Source of the DNA: GCA-2689995 sp964529325
Lineage (GTDB): Bacteria > Fidelibacterota > Marinisomatia > SCGC-AAA003-L08 > GCA-2689995
Assembly (NCBI GenBank): GCA_964529325.1
Contig: CAZGWH010000023.1
Location: 1 to 31,326, forward strand
Length of the DNA: 31,326 nt
Direction: 5' to 3'
This document shows, one piece after another, positions 23,711-31,326 of this stretch. A program made the position numbers and the translations under genes. Position 1 is the stretch's first letter. Every line of letters begins with the position of its first letter. The notes below the pieces were generated by a model that worked only from the letters and a program-made list of their open reading frames with translations, was not told the DNA's origin and did no database searches.

Positions 23711-25621
23711 ATGGCATTAGATTCAAAAATACCAGAAGGACCACTTTCTGAAAAGTGGACAAAACACAAGTTTAACATGAAGTTGGTAAATCCTGCTAAC
23801 AAACGCAAATATAAAATTATAGTAGTAGGAACAGGTTTAGCAGGTGCATCGGCATCAGCAACTTTAGCTGAATTAGGATATAATGTTGAAGCTTTTTCCT
23901 ACCATGAATCTCCTCGAAGAGCTCATAGCATTGCGGCTCAAGGTGGAATTAATGCAGCAAAAAATTATCCCAATGATGGTGATAGTATTTATCGCTTATT
24001 TTATGATACAATTAAAGGTGGTGATTACCGAGCAAGAGAAGCAAATGTATATCGACTTGCTGAAGTTAGTAATAATATTATTGACCAATGTGTTGCTCAA
24101 GGTGTACCATTTGCAAGGGAATATGGTGGATTATTAGATAATAGATCTTTTGGGGGCGCACAGGTTTCACGAACTTTTTATGCCCGAGGTCAGACAGGCC
24201 AACAATTATTACTGGGAGCCTATTCTGCATTAATAAGACAAATGAATGCAGGTAAAGTAAAATTCCATCCAAGAACAGATATGTTAGATATAATTGTGCA
24301 TGAAGGAAAAACGCGTGGGATTGTGACTCGAAATTTAGAATCTGGTGAAATAAAAGCACATACTGCAGATGCCGTTATTTTAGCAACCGGTGGATATGGG
24401 AATGTTTTTTTTCTTTCAACAAATGCGATGGCCTCTAATGTTACAGCTTCTTGGCGTGCACATAAACATGGTGCATTTTTTGCAAATCCTTGTTTTACAC
24501 AAATTCATCCAACCTGTATTCCTGTTGCAAGTGATCATCAATCTAAGCTTACATTAATGAGTGAAAGTTTACGAAATGATGGACGAGTATGGGTGCCAAA
24601 GAAAAAAGGGGATGATCGAAACCCAAGCCAAATCCCTGAAAATGAAAGAGATTATTATCTAGAAAGGTTATATCCATCATTTGGAAATTTAGTACCACGA
24701 GATGTTGCATCTCGAAGAGCAAAAGAAATGTGCGATTTAGGACATGGTGTAGGGTCTACAAAATTAGCGGTATATCTTGATTTTGAAGATGTTATCGGTC
24801 GGAATGGAAAACAATGGGTATCTGAAAAATATGGTAATTTGTTTGATATGTATAAGCAAATTACAGGAGAAAATCCATACGAAACACCAATGATGATTTA
24901 TCCTGCAGTGCATTATACAATGGGTGGATTATGGGTGGATTATAATTTAATGTCTTCATTACCGGGATTACATGTTTTAGGAGAAGCAAATTTCTCTGAT
25001 CATGGTGCAAATCGCTTAGGTGCAAGTGCATTAATGCAAGGATTAGCTGACGGATATTTTGTTATTCCATATACAATTGGTGACTATTTAGCAAATGAAT
25101 CATTAAAACCTTTATCGCCCGATGATAAAATTTGTACTGATGCTATTAATAATGTTCAAAAAAGAACAGAACAATTATTAAATATAAATGGTAAAAGAAC
25201 GGTTGATGATATTCATAAGGAACTTGGAAAAATAATGTGGGAATATGTTGGAATGGCTCGGGATAAATCTGGACTTAAAACGGCAATAGACAAAATCCCT
25301 AAACTTCGTGAAGAATTTTGGAAAGATGTAAAAATACCAGGTACATCAAATGAATATAATCCTGAACTTGAAAAGGCTGCTCGTTTAGCAGATTTTCTTG
25401 AATTAGGTGAACTTATGGCAAAAGATGCACTTGAAAGAGAAGAATCATGTGGAGGTCATTTTCGCGTTGAACATCAAACCGAAGAAAATGAAGCTAAACG
25501 AAATGATGATGATTTTACTCATGTATCTGCTTGGGAATTTGAAGCCGAAGGAAAATCAAAATTACATCAAGATAAACTAAAATTTGAAAATGTTAAATTG
25601 ACTACAAGGAGTTATAAATAA
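23711..25621 (+). CDS. sdhA: Succinate dehydrogenase/fumarate reductase flavoprotein subunit
   Basis: 636 residues. The FAD-binding start KIIVVGTGLAGASASATLAELG is followed by RRAHSIAAQGGINAAKN, whose His is the expected site of covalent FAD. Further family blocks include GGAQVSRTFYARGQTGQQLL, ILATGGYGNVFF, HPTCIPV, YPAVHYTMGGLWVDY (substrate-site His and Arg region), LGEANFSDHGANRLGASALMQGLADGYFV and a C-terminal SCGGHFR. It oxidises succinate to fumarate in the TCA cycle on the cytoplasmic face of the membrane. The length fits the non-proteobacterial SdhA/FrdA type. The sdhB ATG overlaps its stop by one base. Confidence 0.96.
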   Translation: MALDSKIPEGPLSEKWTKHKFNMKLVNPANKRKYKIIVVGTGLAGASASATLAELGYNVEAFSYHESPRRAHSIAAQGGINAAKNYPNDGDSIYRLFYDTIKGGDYRAREANVYRLAEVSNNIIDQCVAQGVPFAREYGGLLDNRSFGGAQVSRTFYARGQTGQQLLLGAYSALIRQMNAGKVKFHPRTDMLDIIVHEGKTRGIVTRNLESGEIKAHTADAVILATGGYGNVFFLSTNAMASNVTASWRAHKHGAFFANPCFTQIHPTCIPVASDHQSKLTLMSESLRNDGRVWVPKKKGDDRNPSQIPENERDYYLERLYPSFGNLVPRDVASRRAKEMCDLGHGVGSTKLAVYLDFEDVIGRNGKQWVSEKYGNLFDMYKQITGENPYETPMMIYPAVHYTMGGLWVDYNLMSSLPGLHVLGEANFSDHGANRLGASALMQGLADGYFVIPYTIGDYLANESLKPLSPDDKICTDAINNVQKRTEQLLNINGKRTVDDIHKELGKIMWEYVGMARDKSGLKTAIDKIPKLREEFWKDVKIPGTSNEYNPELEKAARLADFLELGELMAKDALEREESCGGHFRVEHQTEENEAKRNDDDFTHVSAWEFEAEGKSKLHQDKLKFENVKLTTRSYK

Positions 25622-26358
25622 TGAAAGTCACTTTACAAGTTTGGAGACAAAAAAATAGGACGGCATCTGGTGATTTTGTGAGTTATGATGTTGAAAGTAT
25701 TTCTGGAGATATGTCCTTTTTTGAAATGTTAGATATGTTAAATAACTCATTAATTTCAGCGGGAGAAGACCCTATTGCATTTGACCATGACTGTAGAGAA
25801 GGTATTTGTGGAACCTGTGGTGTATCTATTAATGGAAGAGCACATGGTCCATTAAAAGGTGTTACCACTTGCCAACTCCATATGCGTAGTTTTAATGATG
25901 GAGATATATTAGTTGTCGAGCCTTGGCGTGCTTCTGCATTTCCTGTTATTCGTGATTTAGTTGTTGATAGAACATCATTTGATCGAATCATGGAATCAGG
26001 TGGTTATGTTTCAGTAAAGACAGGTGGAACACCAGATGCGAATGCTATTCCAATTTCAAAAATAGATGCTGATCAAGCAATGGATGCTGCCGCTTGTATT
26101 GGATGTGGTGCCTGTGTTGCTTCTTGTAAAAATTCATCAGCAATGTTATTTGTTGGCGCTAAAGTAACGCAATATTCATTACTTCCTCAAGGCAAAGTAG
26201 AGCAAAAAATGCGTGCGCTGAATATGGTGGCTCAAATGGATGATGAAGGATTTGGAAACTGCACAAATACAGGAGCATGTGAAGTTGAATGCCCTAAAGA
26301 AATTTCACTTGTAAACATTGCAAAATTAAATAGAGAATTCTTTAAAGCGAGTTTTTAA
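25621..26358 (+). CDS. sdhB: Succinate dehydrogenase/fumarate reductase iron-sulfur subunit
   Basis: 245 residues. The [2Fe-2S] cluster Cys are in CREGICGTCGVSINGRAHGP and TTCQLH. The [4Fe-4S] Cys lie in CIGCGACVASCKNSS, and the [3Fe-4S] site is in CTNTGACEVECPKEI. It carries electrons from SdhA FAD to the quinone site in SdhC. The gene shares one base with sdhA (TAATG). Its stop overlaps by four bases the stop of the convergent cytochrome gene, leaving no room for a dedicated terminator between them. Confidence 0.96.
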   Translation: MKVTLQVWRQKNRTASGDFVSYDVESISGDMSFFEMLDMLNNSLISAGEDPIAFDHDCREGICGTCGVSINGRAHGPLKGVTTCQLHMRSFNDGDILVVEPWRASAFPVIRDLVVDRTSFDRIMESGGYVSVKTGGTPDANAIPISKIDADQAMDAAACIGCGACVASCKNSSAMLFVGAKVTQYSLLPQGKVEQKMRALNMVAQMDDEGFGNCTNTGACEVECPKEISLVNIAKLNREFFKASF

Positions 26359-27389
26359 TCTATTTTAACAGATTGAATCCAATCTTTGATTAATTTTACA
26401 CCTTCTTTATGAACTAATTTACGACCAAGTTCAGGCATCATAATTCCAGAATCACTCGACTCCATTCTATAAATAATAATTGACTCATTTGGCTTTCCAG
26501 GTACAATATTATATTTTAAATTTCCCGAGCCACGCCCAGAAGCAACAGGTGTTTTATAAAAACCAATTTTGTGTAAATCATTTTCAGAATAATTTAAATA
26601 CAAACCAGAAGTCATTGCAGGTCCTTTTGAATTATGGCAATGTCCACAATTAATATCTAAATATGCTCTTGCTCTATTTTCAAGTGAAAAATGAGTATCC
26701 TCCCAATTTGCTGTAATAGGTATTGATTTAATTTCAGGTAAATTTTTAACTAATCCCATTTGAACCAATTTTTCTAATTGATGAAATGGTTTTATTTCTG
26801 TAGTTTTGAAATTACAGTTTAATAATCTTGGTTTTGGTCCGATGGGTAAAAATTGATTTTCACTTACATGACATCCTTTACACATATTTACATTTGGTAC
26901 AAGATAGTTCGCTTTTTGAGGTTCACCATTTGATTTAATCCACGAAACAATTTGCCTATCTCCTGCAATTTCTAAAAATGCATCGGTTTGTTCAGTATTC
27001 CAAATATAAGGATAGCCAAACCAACCTTCGTTGGTATTAATGAGTAATCGAGTTTCTATTATTTGCCAATTTTTTGTAGGTTCTCTAAAATCAATGGGAT
27101 AATAAAATGTTTTTATTAGTATAGAGCCAATTGGAAAGTCAAAATGTTCAGGATTTATATATGATAATTTTTGCCCTTCGGGCAGAACTAAAAATCTAAG
27201 TTTATGGGCGTAATCTGTAAAAAGAGGAGTAGATATTTGGTAAGGAATAACATTTAAGTTTGGGATTTGGTTTTTTATAGGTCCATTAAAAAAATGATAA
27301 TCAGATAATTTTGGTTTAGCATAATCTAAAATCCCACTTATTCCTAAAGAAAAAAAGATTATCCATATATATTTTATAACTTCATACAT
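26355..27389 (-). CDS. Diheme c-type cytochrome, SO2930/HNE_0200-like family
   Basis: 344 residues with an N-terminal hydrophobic export segment (about 5-22). Two c-type heme sites are present: CKGCH at about 170 (NMCKGCHVSENQFLPIGPKPR) and CGHCH at about 247 (YLDINCGHCHNSKGPAMTSGL). Typical family text includes YQISTPLFTDYAHKLRFLVLPEG near the start and GIMMPELGRKLVHKEGV at the end, where Met may ligate heme. The ATG abuts the stop of the beta-helix gene. This cytochrome family is known to sit beside a parallel beta-helix protein, as here. The natural substrate or redox partner is not known to me. It could be an outer electron carrier or part of a secreted oxidoreductase pair. Confidence 0.78.
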   Translation of the reverse strand: MYEVIKYIWIIFFSLGISGILDYAKPKLSDYHFFNGPIKNQIPNLNVIPYQISTPLFTDYAHKLRFLVLPEGQKLSYINPEHFDFPIGSILIKTFYYPIDFREPTKNWQIIETRLLINTNEGWFGYPYIWNTEQTDAFLEIAGDRQIVSWIKSNGEPQKANYLVPNVNMCKGCHVSENQFLPIGPKPRLLNCNFKTTEIKPFHQLEKLVQMGLVKNLPEIKSIPITANWEDTHFSLENRARAYLDINCGHCHNSKGPAMTSGLYLNYSENDLHKIGFYKTPVASGRGSGNLKYNIVPGKPNESIIIYRMESSDSGIMMPELGRKLVHKEGVKLIKDWIQSVKID

Positions 27390-28616
27390 TTATTTAAGAA
27401 TTGTAGGAGATATGCGTGGTAACTGGCAAGTAAATGAAGATTCATCTTGAGAAAAGGAGGTGAAAAACGGTGTGTACCAATTTGTAAAATTATTATTGAT
27501 GTCTAAATTTAAAAATTCAGCATTATTGTTATTCTCTATACAGAATCTATTTTCATTAATAATTTTTCCTTTCGAATCAAAATATTGAGGGTCAGGATTA
27601 CCATCATAAACAATTTCTGGCACATCTCTCCAAAATTTTAAAAAAATTAATTGACCAATTTCATGTTTTAAAGTAGGAGTTTGTGGTTTTCTTTCAAATT
27701 TATTATCATGAATATAAATTGATGATGTGTATGGATTATATAATGAATCTAAAATAGGTTCCTCTGTTATAAAATAGCTAACAACAGCTGTCCCGACAGT
27801 TTTATTATCGATTATATCATTTTCAAAAATTTCTACTCCACTTGTTGCTAAAACCATTATTCCAGTTCCAGCAGGAACTGTTCCAACTATGTTTCCAGGA
27901 GGAGCAAAATTAAATAAATTATTTTCTTTTACTATATTATTATAAACTCGAATATTATGTCCGTCTTTTACTTCTAAGTCTGGTAAATCAAATACTAAAA
28001 TACCACCTGTATTGTCATGTGCATAATTATCAAAAACATCTGCATTCGTACTATTTTCAATTTCAATTCCTGCTACATTATGAAATGCTTCACAATTTTT
28101 AACAATAATATTTCTTGATTGCCCAACATAAATACCAGCATCTGACGCACCAATTGCAATACAGCCATCAATTAAAATATTAGAACATTGCACAGGATAT
28201 ATTCCATAAGAACCATTTGTTGGCTTTGGACCATTTGTCCATTCTGTTTTTACATTATAAAAATAAATACCATCGGTATCTTGTGATTTAATACCATCAC
28301 CTTTTGTATTCTGTACTGTGAAATTTTTGAGGGTAATATTATTACAATTTATAATGCGTAAGCCCTCAGCACCATCTTCTTGATTAATAAAAGAAAGAAT
28401 TGATTTATCCATATCATTTCCTTCAATTGTAATATTGTTCTTACCTTCTATCGAAAGCGTTCCTTTTATTTTAAAATTACCAGAAGGAATTTGTATGATG
28501 CCCCCTGTTTCAACTAAAATAAGTTGAGTTTGGAAATCTTTTTCAAAATTACTAAAAAGAAAAATATTAATTGAAAATATAAAAGTTAAAATGAGTTTAA
28601 AGTTATGTTGTATCAT
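27390..28616 (-). CDS. Secreted parallel beta-helix repeat protein paired with the diheme cytochrome
   Basis: 408 residues with a signal peptide (about 1-22: FKLILTFIFSINIFLFSN). Residues about 50-250 show successive right-handed beta-helix coils with Asn ladders: ITIEGNDMDKSILSF, NITLKNFTVQNTKGDGI, NILIDGCIAIGASDAGIYVG, NIIVKNCEAFHNVAGIEIEN, ADVFDNYAHDNTGGILV and IRVYNNIVKENN. It matches the beta-helix family found next to SO2930-like cytochromes. Such folds bind or cleave polysaccharides, but I see no defined catalytic triad and assign no activity. It begins 22 bases after the aroG stop, so it could be read from the tyrA-aroG transcript. Confidence 0.75.
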   Translation of the reverse strand: MIQHNFKLILTFIFSINIFLFSNFEKDFQTQLILVETGGIIQIPSGNFKIKGTLSIEGKNNITIEGNDMDKSILSFINQEDGAEGLRIINCNNITLKNFTVQNTKGDGIKSQDTDGIYFYNVKTEWTNGPKPTNGSYGIYPVQCSNILIDGCIAIGASDAGIYVGQSRNIIVKNCEAFHNVAGIEIENSTNADVFDNYAHDNTGGILVFDLPDLEVKDGHNIRVYNNIVKENNLFNFAPPGNIVGTVPAGTGIMVLATSGVEIFENDIIDNKTVGTAVVSYFITEEPILDSLYNPYTSSIYIHDNKFERKPQTPTLKHEIGQLIFLKFWRDVPEIVYDGNPDPQYFDSKGKIINENRFCIENNNNAEFLNLDINNNFTNWYTPFFTSFSQDESSFTCQLPRISPTILK

Positions 28617-28638
28617 ATGGTCAATTTAGGAGTTATTA

Positions 28639-30000
28639 TTATCTAGAAACATTATTATTTTTCTGAATAACATCTGCGATTAAAAAAGCGAGTTCAATTG
28701 CTTGGCTTGCATTTAATCGTGGATCACAATGAGTATGATATCGGTCTCCTAAGGATTTATCTGTAATTTCTGCTAATCCTCCAGTACACTCCGTTACATT
28801 CTGCCCTGTCATTTCTAAATGAATACCTCCTGCATGTGTACCTTCGGAATTATGTATTTCTATATTTGTTTTTACTTCATCTAATATATGGTCAAATGGC
28901 CGTGTTTTATATCCACTTTCAGATTTAATTGTATTTCCATGCATAGGATCGCATGACCAAATTACAATTTTACCTTCAGATTGAATTCGTTTTATTAAAT
29001 TTGGTAAATGTTTCTGAACGAGGCCTTTACCATATCTTGCGATTAATGTAATTTTCCCTGGAGTATTATTTGGATTTAAAATATCAATCATTTTTATAAG
29101 TTCATCAGGATTTAATTTTGGACCACATTTGATTCCAATTGGGTTTTTTATTCCTCTGCAATATTCAATATGACCACTATTAGTGAATCGAGTTCTATCT
29201 CCAATCCATAAAAAATGAGCAGAAGTATTATACATTTCTCCAGAGGTAGAATCCATTCGTGTTAATGCTTCTTCATAAGGTAATAATAATGCTTCATGAG
29301 AAGTATAAAAATCAACTTTTCTTAACTGAGTTGTTGTCTCAGCATTAATTCCTAATGCATCCATAAAATTTAAATTTGCTTGAATTTGGTTTGCTAAATC
29401 TCTATATCTTTCTGCTTGAGGACCACTTTTAACAAACCCCATATTCCAAGATTGAACATGTTTTAAATCAGCAAATCCACCCGCTGCAAAAGCTCTAAGT
29501 AAATTTAATGTTGATGCTGCTTGGGAGTAAGCTTTTAATATGCGGTTTGGGTCAGGGTTTCGACTTGATTTATCAAATGAAATACCATTTATTATATCAC
29601 CTTTATAACTTGATAGTGATATTTCATTTTTTGTTTCGGTGTCACTTGATCTTGGTTTTGCAAATTGTCCTGCCATTCGCCCAATTTTTACGATGGGTAA
29701 ATGTGTACCCGCAGTCAAAATTATTGCCATTTGTAAAATTACACGAAATGTATCTCTTATATTATTTGCATTAAATTCCGCAAAACTTTCGGCACAATCC
29801 CCCCCCTGTAAAATATAACCCTTTCCTTCTGCTACTTGAGCTAAAGATCTATTTAACGCCCTAACTTCTCCTGCGAAAACAAGTGGAGGAAATTGTTTTA
29901 ATTGATCTGTTGCATTTGTTAAATCATCTTGTGAAAGATATACAGGTAGATGTTTTAATGTGAAATTTTTCCATGAATTTGGGCTCCATTTATTTGCCAT
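28639..30000 (-). CDS. aroG: Class II (plant-type) DAHP synthase
   Basis: 453 residues from the ATG at 30000; an ATG at 30006 adds two residues, but AAAGGA lies directly before it and is better spaced for 30000. Class II signatures: QGGDCAESFAEF (metal Cys), KIGRMAGQFAKPRSSDTE, HFLWIGDRTR, ARYGKGLV, WSCDPMHGNT, GTHAGGIHLEMTGQNVTECTGG and HTHCDPRLNASQAIELAF. It condenses PEP and erythrose-4-phosphate, the first step of aromatic biosynthesis. Start and tyrA end overlap, so translation is coupled. The attenuator upstream of tyrA would control it as well. No extra N-terminal regulatory extension is seen, so transcription attenuation may be a main control. Confidence 0.95.
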   Translation of the reverse strand: MANKWSPNSWKNFTLKHLPVYLSQDDLTNATDQLKQFPPLVFAGEVRALNRSLAQVAEGKGYILQGGDCAESFAEFNANNIRDTFRVILQMAIILTAGTHLPIVKIGRMAGQFAKPRSSDTETKNEISLSSYKGDIINGISFDKSSRNPDPNRILKAYSQAASTLNLLRAFAAGGFADLKHVQSWNMGFVKSGPQAERYRDLANQIQANLNFMDALGINAETTTQLRKVDFYTSHEALLLPYEEALTRMDSTSGEMYNTSAHFLWIGDRTRFTNSGHIEYCRGIKNPIGIKCGPKLNPDELIKMIDILNPNNTPGKITLIARYGKGLVQKHLPNLIKRIQSEGKIVIWSCDPMHGNTIKSESGYKTRPFDHILDEVKTNIEIHNSEGTHAGGIHLEMTGQNVTECTGGLAEITDKSLGDRYHTHCDPRLNASQAIELAFLIADVIQKNNNVSR

Positions 30001-30724
30001 TTTCATCCTTTGTTAATTTTGTTGTTTGAATTTGTATAGCTTCATTTATTTGTTTTATCATTATTTTTGTATATGGATTATAAGTTTGTAAATCTTCATA
30101 TAATTCCCAGGTATCATTACATGTCTGATTTACTAAGTCTAATAAATTTCGAAATCCTTCAGTATCAATTGTTGACCTTTTTGCACCAAAATCTTTTAAT
30201 GATCTTCCTATAAAATGCGTAATTCCTTGGCTGTTTGCTGCAAGTTTATCATGAGTATCTGGATCAATTTGAATTACTTCTATTCCTTGTCCTGAAAAAT
30301 ATTGTTTCCAAAAATGGTAAATATCATATACATCTCTTTCAGGGTATGCCATCATTTTTAGATTTTTATTTGTTTGATATGAATCGGGGCCAAATAAGGG
30401 GTGAGTTGCAATATAACCAATATTTTTTGGTAAAAATTCGTTCATTAATTTTTGTGGATATTTTTTTACTGAACACACATCAATAATAGTTGATTTTGGA
30501 TTTAATTTATCCTTTAAAGAAATTATGACATCTTTAAGTGAACGAATTGGAACACAAATAAAAATAGTATCACATTGGATTACTTTTTCCATTGTTGTAA
30601 ATTGAATGCCATCTGGTTCCATTTGTGGCTCGGGGTCATACGCTAAAACATCAAACCCTTTTTGCAATATAGAACTTAATATTTTTCCAAAACGCCCAAA
30701 GCCGATTATACCTACTTGTTTCAT
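29990..30724 (-). CDS. tyrA: Prephenate/arogenate dehydrogenase
   Basis: 244 residues. N-terminal NAD(P) fold VGIIGFGRFGKILSSIL (GxGxxG), then DTIFICVPIRSLKDVI, IDVCSVKKYP, THPLFGPDS (catalytic His) and ANSQGITHFIGRSL. HPLFGPDS and SQGITHFIGR resemble plant-type arogenate dehydrogenases, and the protein is short, without an ACT domain. Substrate (prephenate or arogenate) cannot be decided from sequence. It makes the tyrosine precursor. Its start lies 22 bases after a terminator-like hairpin preceded by a Tyr-rich leader peptide. The end overlaps the class II DAHP synthase gene. Confidence 0.88.
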   Translation of the reverse strand: MKQVGIIGFGRFGKILSSILQKGFDVLAYDPEPQMEPDGIQFTTMEKVIQCDTIFICVPIRSLKDVIISLKDKLNPKSTIIDVCSVKKYPQKLMNEFLPKNIGYIATHPLFGPDSYQTNKNLKMMAYPERDVYDIYHFWKQYFSGQGIEVIQIDPDTHDKLAANSQGITHFIGRSLKDFGAKRSTIDTEGFRNLLDLVNQTCNDTWELYEDLQTYNPYTKIMIKQINEAIQIQTTKLTKDENGK

Positions 30725-30746
30725 ATAAATTTACCTATAAATAAAA

Positions 30747-30768
30747 ATCCCGCAAAATATTGCGGGAT
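30747..30768 (-). terminator. Attenuator terminator hairpin upstream of tyrA
   Basis: On the minus strand, ATCCCGCAA (30768-30760), a four-base loop and TTGCGGGAT (30755-30747) form a perfect 9-bp GC-containing stem followed directly by TTTTTATTTAT. This is the clearest intrinsic terminator in the window. It lies upstream of tyrA rather than after an operon, which points to attenuation. Confidence 0.82.
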
Positions 30769-30808
30769 AAATGATATTATTCGAATTAGAAATAGCATCA
30801 TTCGCCCG
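30763..30808 (-). promoter_or_regulatory. Antiterminator stem competing with the tyrA terminator
   Basis: Minus-strand segment CGGGCGAATGAT (30808-30797) can pair with ATCATTTATCCCG (30775-30763): AATGAT with ATCATT and CGGG with CCCG, with a small internal loop. The second arm includes the left arm of the terminator, so the two structures exclude each other. The first arm spans the leader peptide's last codons and stop, where a ribosome would cover it. Confidence 0.65.
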
Positions 30809-30848
30809 ATTTTCGATAATTCCAATAATAATAATTAAATATACACAT
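30798..30848 (-). CDS. Aromatic leader peptide of the tyrA-aroG attenuator
   Basis: A 16-codon frame MCIFNYYYWNYRKSGE followed by TGA, lying between the chorismate mutase stop and tyrA. Six of 16 residues are aromatic: Phe, four Tyr (three in a row) and Trp. AGAGG lies 12 bases before the ATG, a somewhat long spacing. A ribosome stalled at the Tyr codons would leave the antiterminator arm free; one reaching the stop would cover it and let the terminator form. The peptide itself probably has no function. This is inferred from codon content and the flanking RNA structures. Confidence 0.75.
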   Translation of the reverse strand: MCIFNYYYWNYRKSGE

Positions 30849-30887
30849 TATGAAAAATTACCTCTTTGTAATTTCATAGACCAAGGA

Positions 30888-31157
30888 TTATTTATCATTT
30901 CGTTGAATTTGTTTAGAAGATTTAAATACAGTTGTAAAAATACGAATTAATTGGTTTTCAGATAATTTCCCTGAAGAATGTTGTGTGAGGCGTTGAATAA
31001 TTTCATTTTCTCTATTCAAATCCTCTACTGAAATGTCTAATTCTTGTTTTAAATCTCCAACCTCTCGTACTATTCGCATACGATTTTCTAATAAATTTAG
31101 AATTTTCTCATCGATGTCGTCAATATTCTGTCTGAGGTTTTTTAAGCGTTTGTCCAT
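30888..31157 (-). CDS. Chorismate mutase, AroQ class
   Basis: 89 residues, all helical, matching a stand-alone AroQ-type chorismate mutase. The N-terminal NLRQNIDDIDEKILNLLENRMRIVREVGDLKQ contains the expected Arg and Lys of the active site. LNRENEIIQRLTQ and the final helix ENQLIRIFTTVFKSSKQIQ complete the fold. It converts chorismate to prephenate, the substrate of the downstream TyrA. The gene is upstream of the leader peptide in the same direction, so it is either outside attenuation control or read by the same transcript before the attenuator. No Shine-Dalgarno is seen and a promoter-like pair ends about five bases before the ATG, suggesting a leaderless transcript. Confidence 0.85.
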   Translation of the reverse strand: MDKRLKNLRQNIDDIDEKILNLLENRMRIVREVGDLKQELDISVEDLNRENEIIQRLTQHSSGKLSENQLIRIFTTVFKSSKQIQRNDK

Positions 31158-31162
31158 AACAA

Positions 31163-31191
31163 ATATTAATAGTTCTTTTATTAATGGTCAA
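31163..31191 (-). promoter_or_regulatory. Candidate promoter for the chorismate mutase gene
   Basis: On the minus strand TTGACC (31191-31186), a 17-base spacer and TAATAT (31168-31163) make a good sigma-70-like pair. Transcription would begin at or next to the ATG at 31157, giving a leaderless mRNA. In such AT-rich DNA chance matches are common. Confidence 0.4.
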
Positions 31192-31239
31192 AGTACTATT
31201 CATTTAGATTAATTAAATTATTGATAATTTTTGTAATTC

Positions 31240-31288
31240 ATACTATAAAAAGTATAAAATTGAAAATCCCCTTAAAGTATCACTTTAA
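31240..31288. promoter_or_regulatory. Two small inverted repeats upstream of chorismate mutase
   Basis: TTAAAGT-ATC-ACTTTAA (31272-31288) is a 7-bp dyad. ATACT-ATAAAA-AGTAT (31240-31255) is a 5-bp one. They lie 50-100 bases upstream of the candidate promoter in the otherwise featureless final 169 bases. They could be operators for a regulator of the aromatic genes or stems in an upstream transcript. No gene is seen in 31158-31326. Confidence 0.25.
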
Positions 31289-31326
31289 TTTATCTCTTGG
31301 TTTTAATATAAAAAATATCTTAAAAT

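Noticed and set aside
31218..31241. A seven-residue minus-strand frame MNYKNYQ upstream of chorismate mutase, as a second Tyr leader
   Set aside because: Only two Tyr codons, no ribosome site, no terminator after it, and it lies upstream of the likely promoter.

Overview
The window is an AT-rich stretch of chromosome, mostly housekeeping genes, from a marine-type FCB-group bacterium. I favour Candidatus Marinimicrobia (SAR406) or a close relative. The clues are short dockerin-like calcium-binding tails on a secreted protein, Bacteroidetes-like sdhCAB, many TTG/GTG starts with recognisable AGGAG sites, and very tight gene packing. This placement is inference; no rRNA or other decisive marker is present.

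Left part (1-11246, + strand): the end of an outer-membrane barrel protein, a DUF5683-like envelope protein, a BamD-like lipoprotein and nadD. Next comes a large membrane-spanning sensor with a periplasmic propeller and a cytoplasmic SARP/BTAD-like DNA-binding end. ftsE-ftsX, a FecR-domain protein with a predicted barrel, and two tiny membrane proteins follow.

Middle (11311-18010, + strand): a large-type SRP RNA immediately upstream of dnaX, then ebfC, recR, pgsA, pgpA, cinA, thpR and recA, nearly all overlapping or abutting. Three genes here have odd decoding. pgpA is split by one base at a T9 run that carries a U_UUU_UUA heptamer. cinA and thpR have no ATG/GTG/TTG at their true N-termini. 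dnaX has an A8 run where a gamma-producing slip would end at once.

18023-22019: an arylsulfotransferase-like secreted protein, then a minus-strand three-gene unit that looks like a Zorya-type stator. It has one ZorA/MotA-like channel protein with a duplicated coiled tail and two tandem ZorB/MotB-OmpA-like proteins. Only one of the two keeps the membrane aspartate expected to carry protons. No known Zorya effector gene lies beside it.

22266-26358 (+ strand): a SpoVG-domain protein ending in a perfect SSB C-terminal peptide (DDDIPF), a FluC fluoride channel, and sdhC-sdhA-sdhB.

Right part (26355-31326, - strand): reading leftwards, chorismate mutase, prephenate/arogenate dehydrogenase, class II DAHP synthase, a parallel beta-helix protein and a diheme cytochrome c. 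Between chorismate mutase and tyrA lies what reads as a complete transcription attenuator. It has a 16-codon leader peptide rich in Tyr/Phe/Trp, an antiterminator and a terminator with U-tract, which would let aromatic amino-acid supply control tyrA-aroG.

No tRNA, rRNA, CRISPR array, insertion sequence or integrase was seen.
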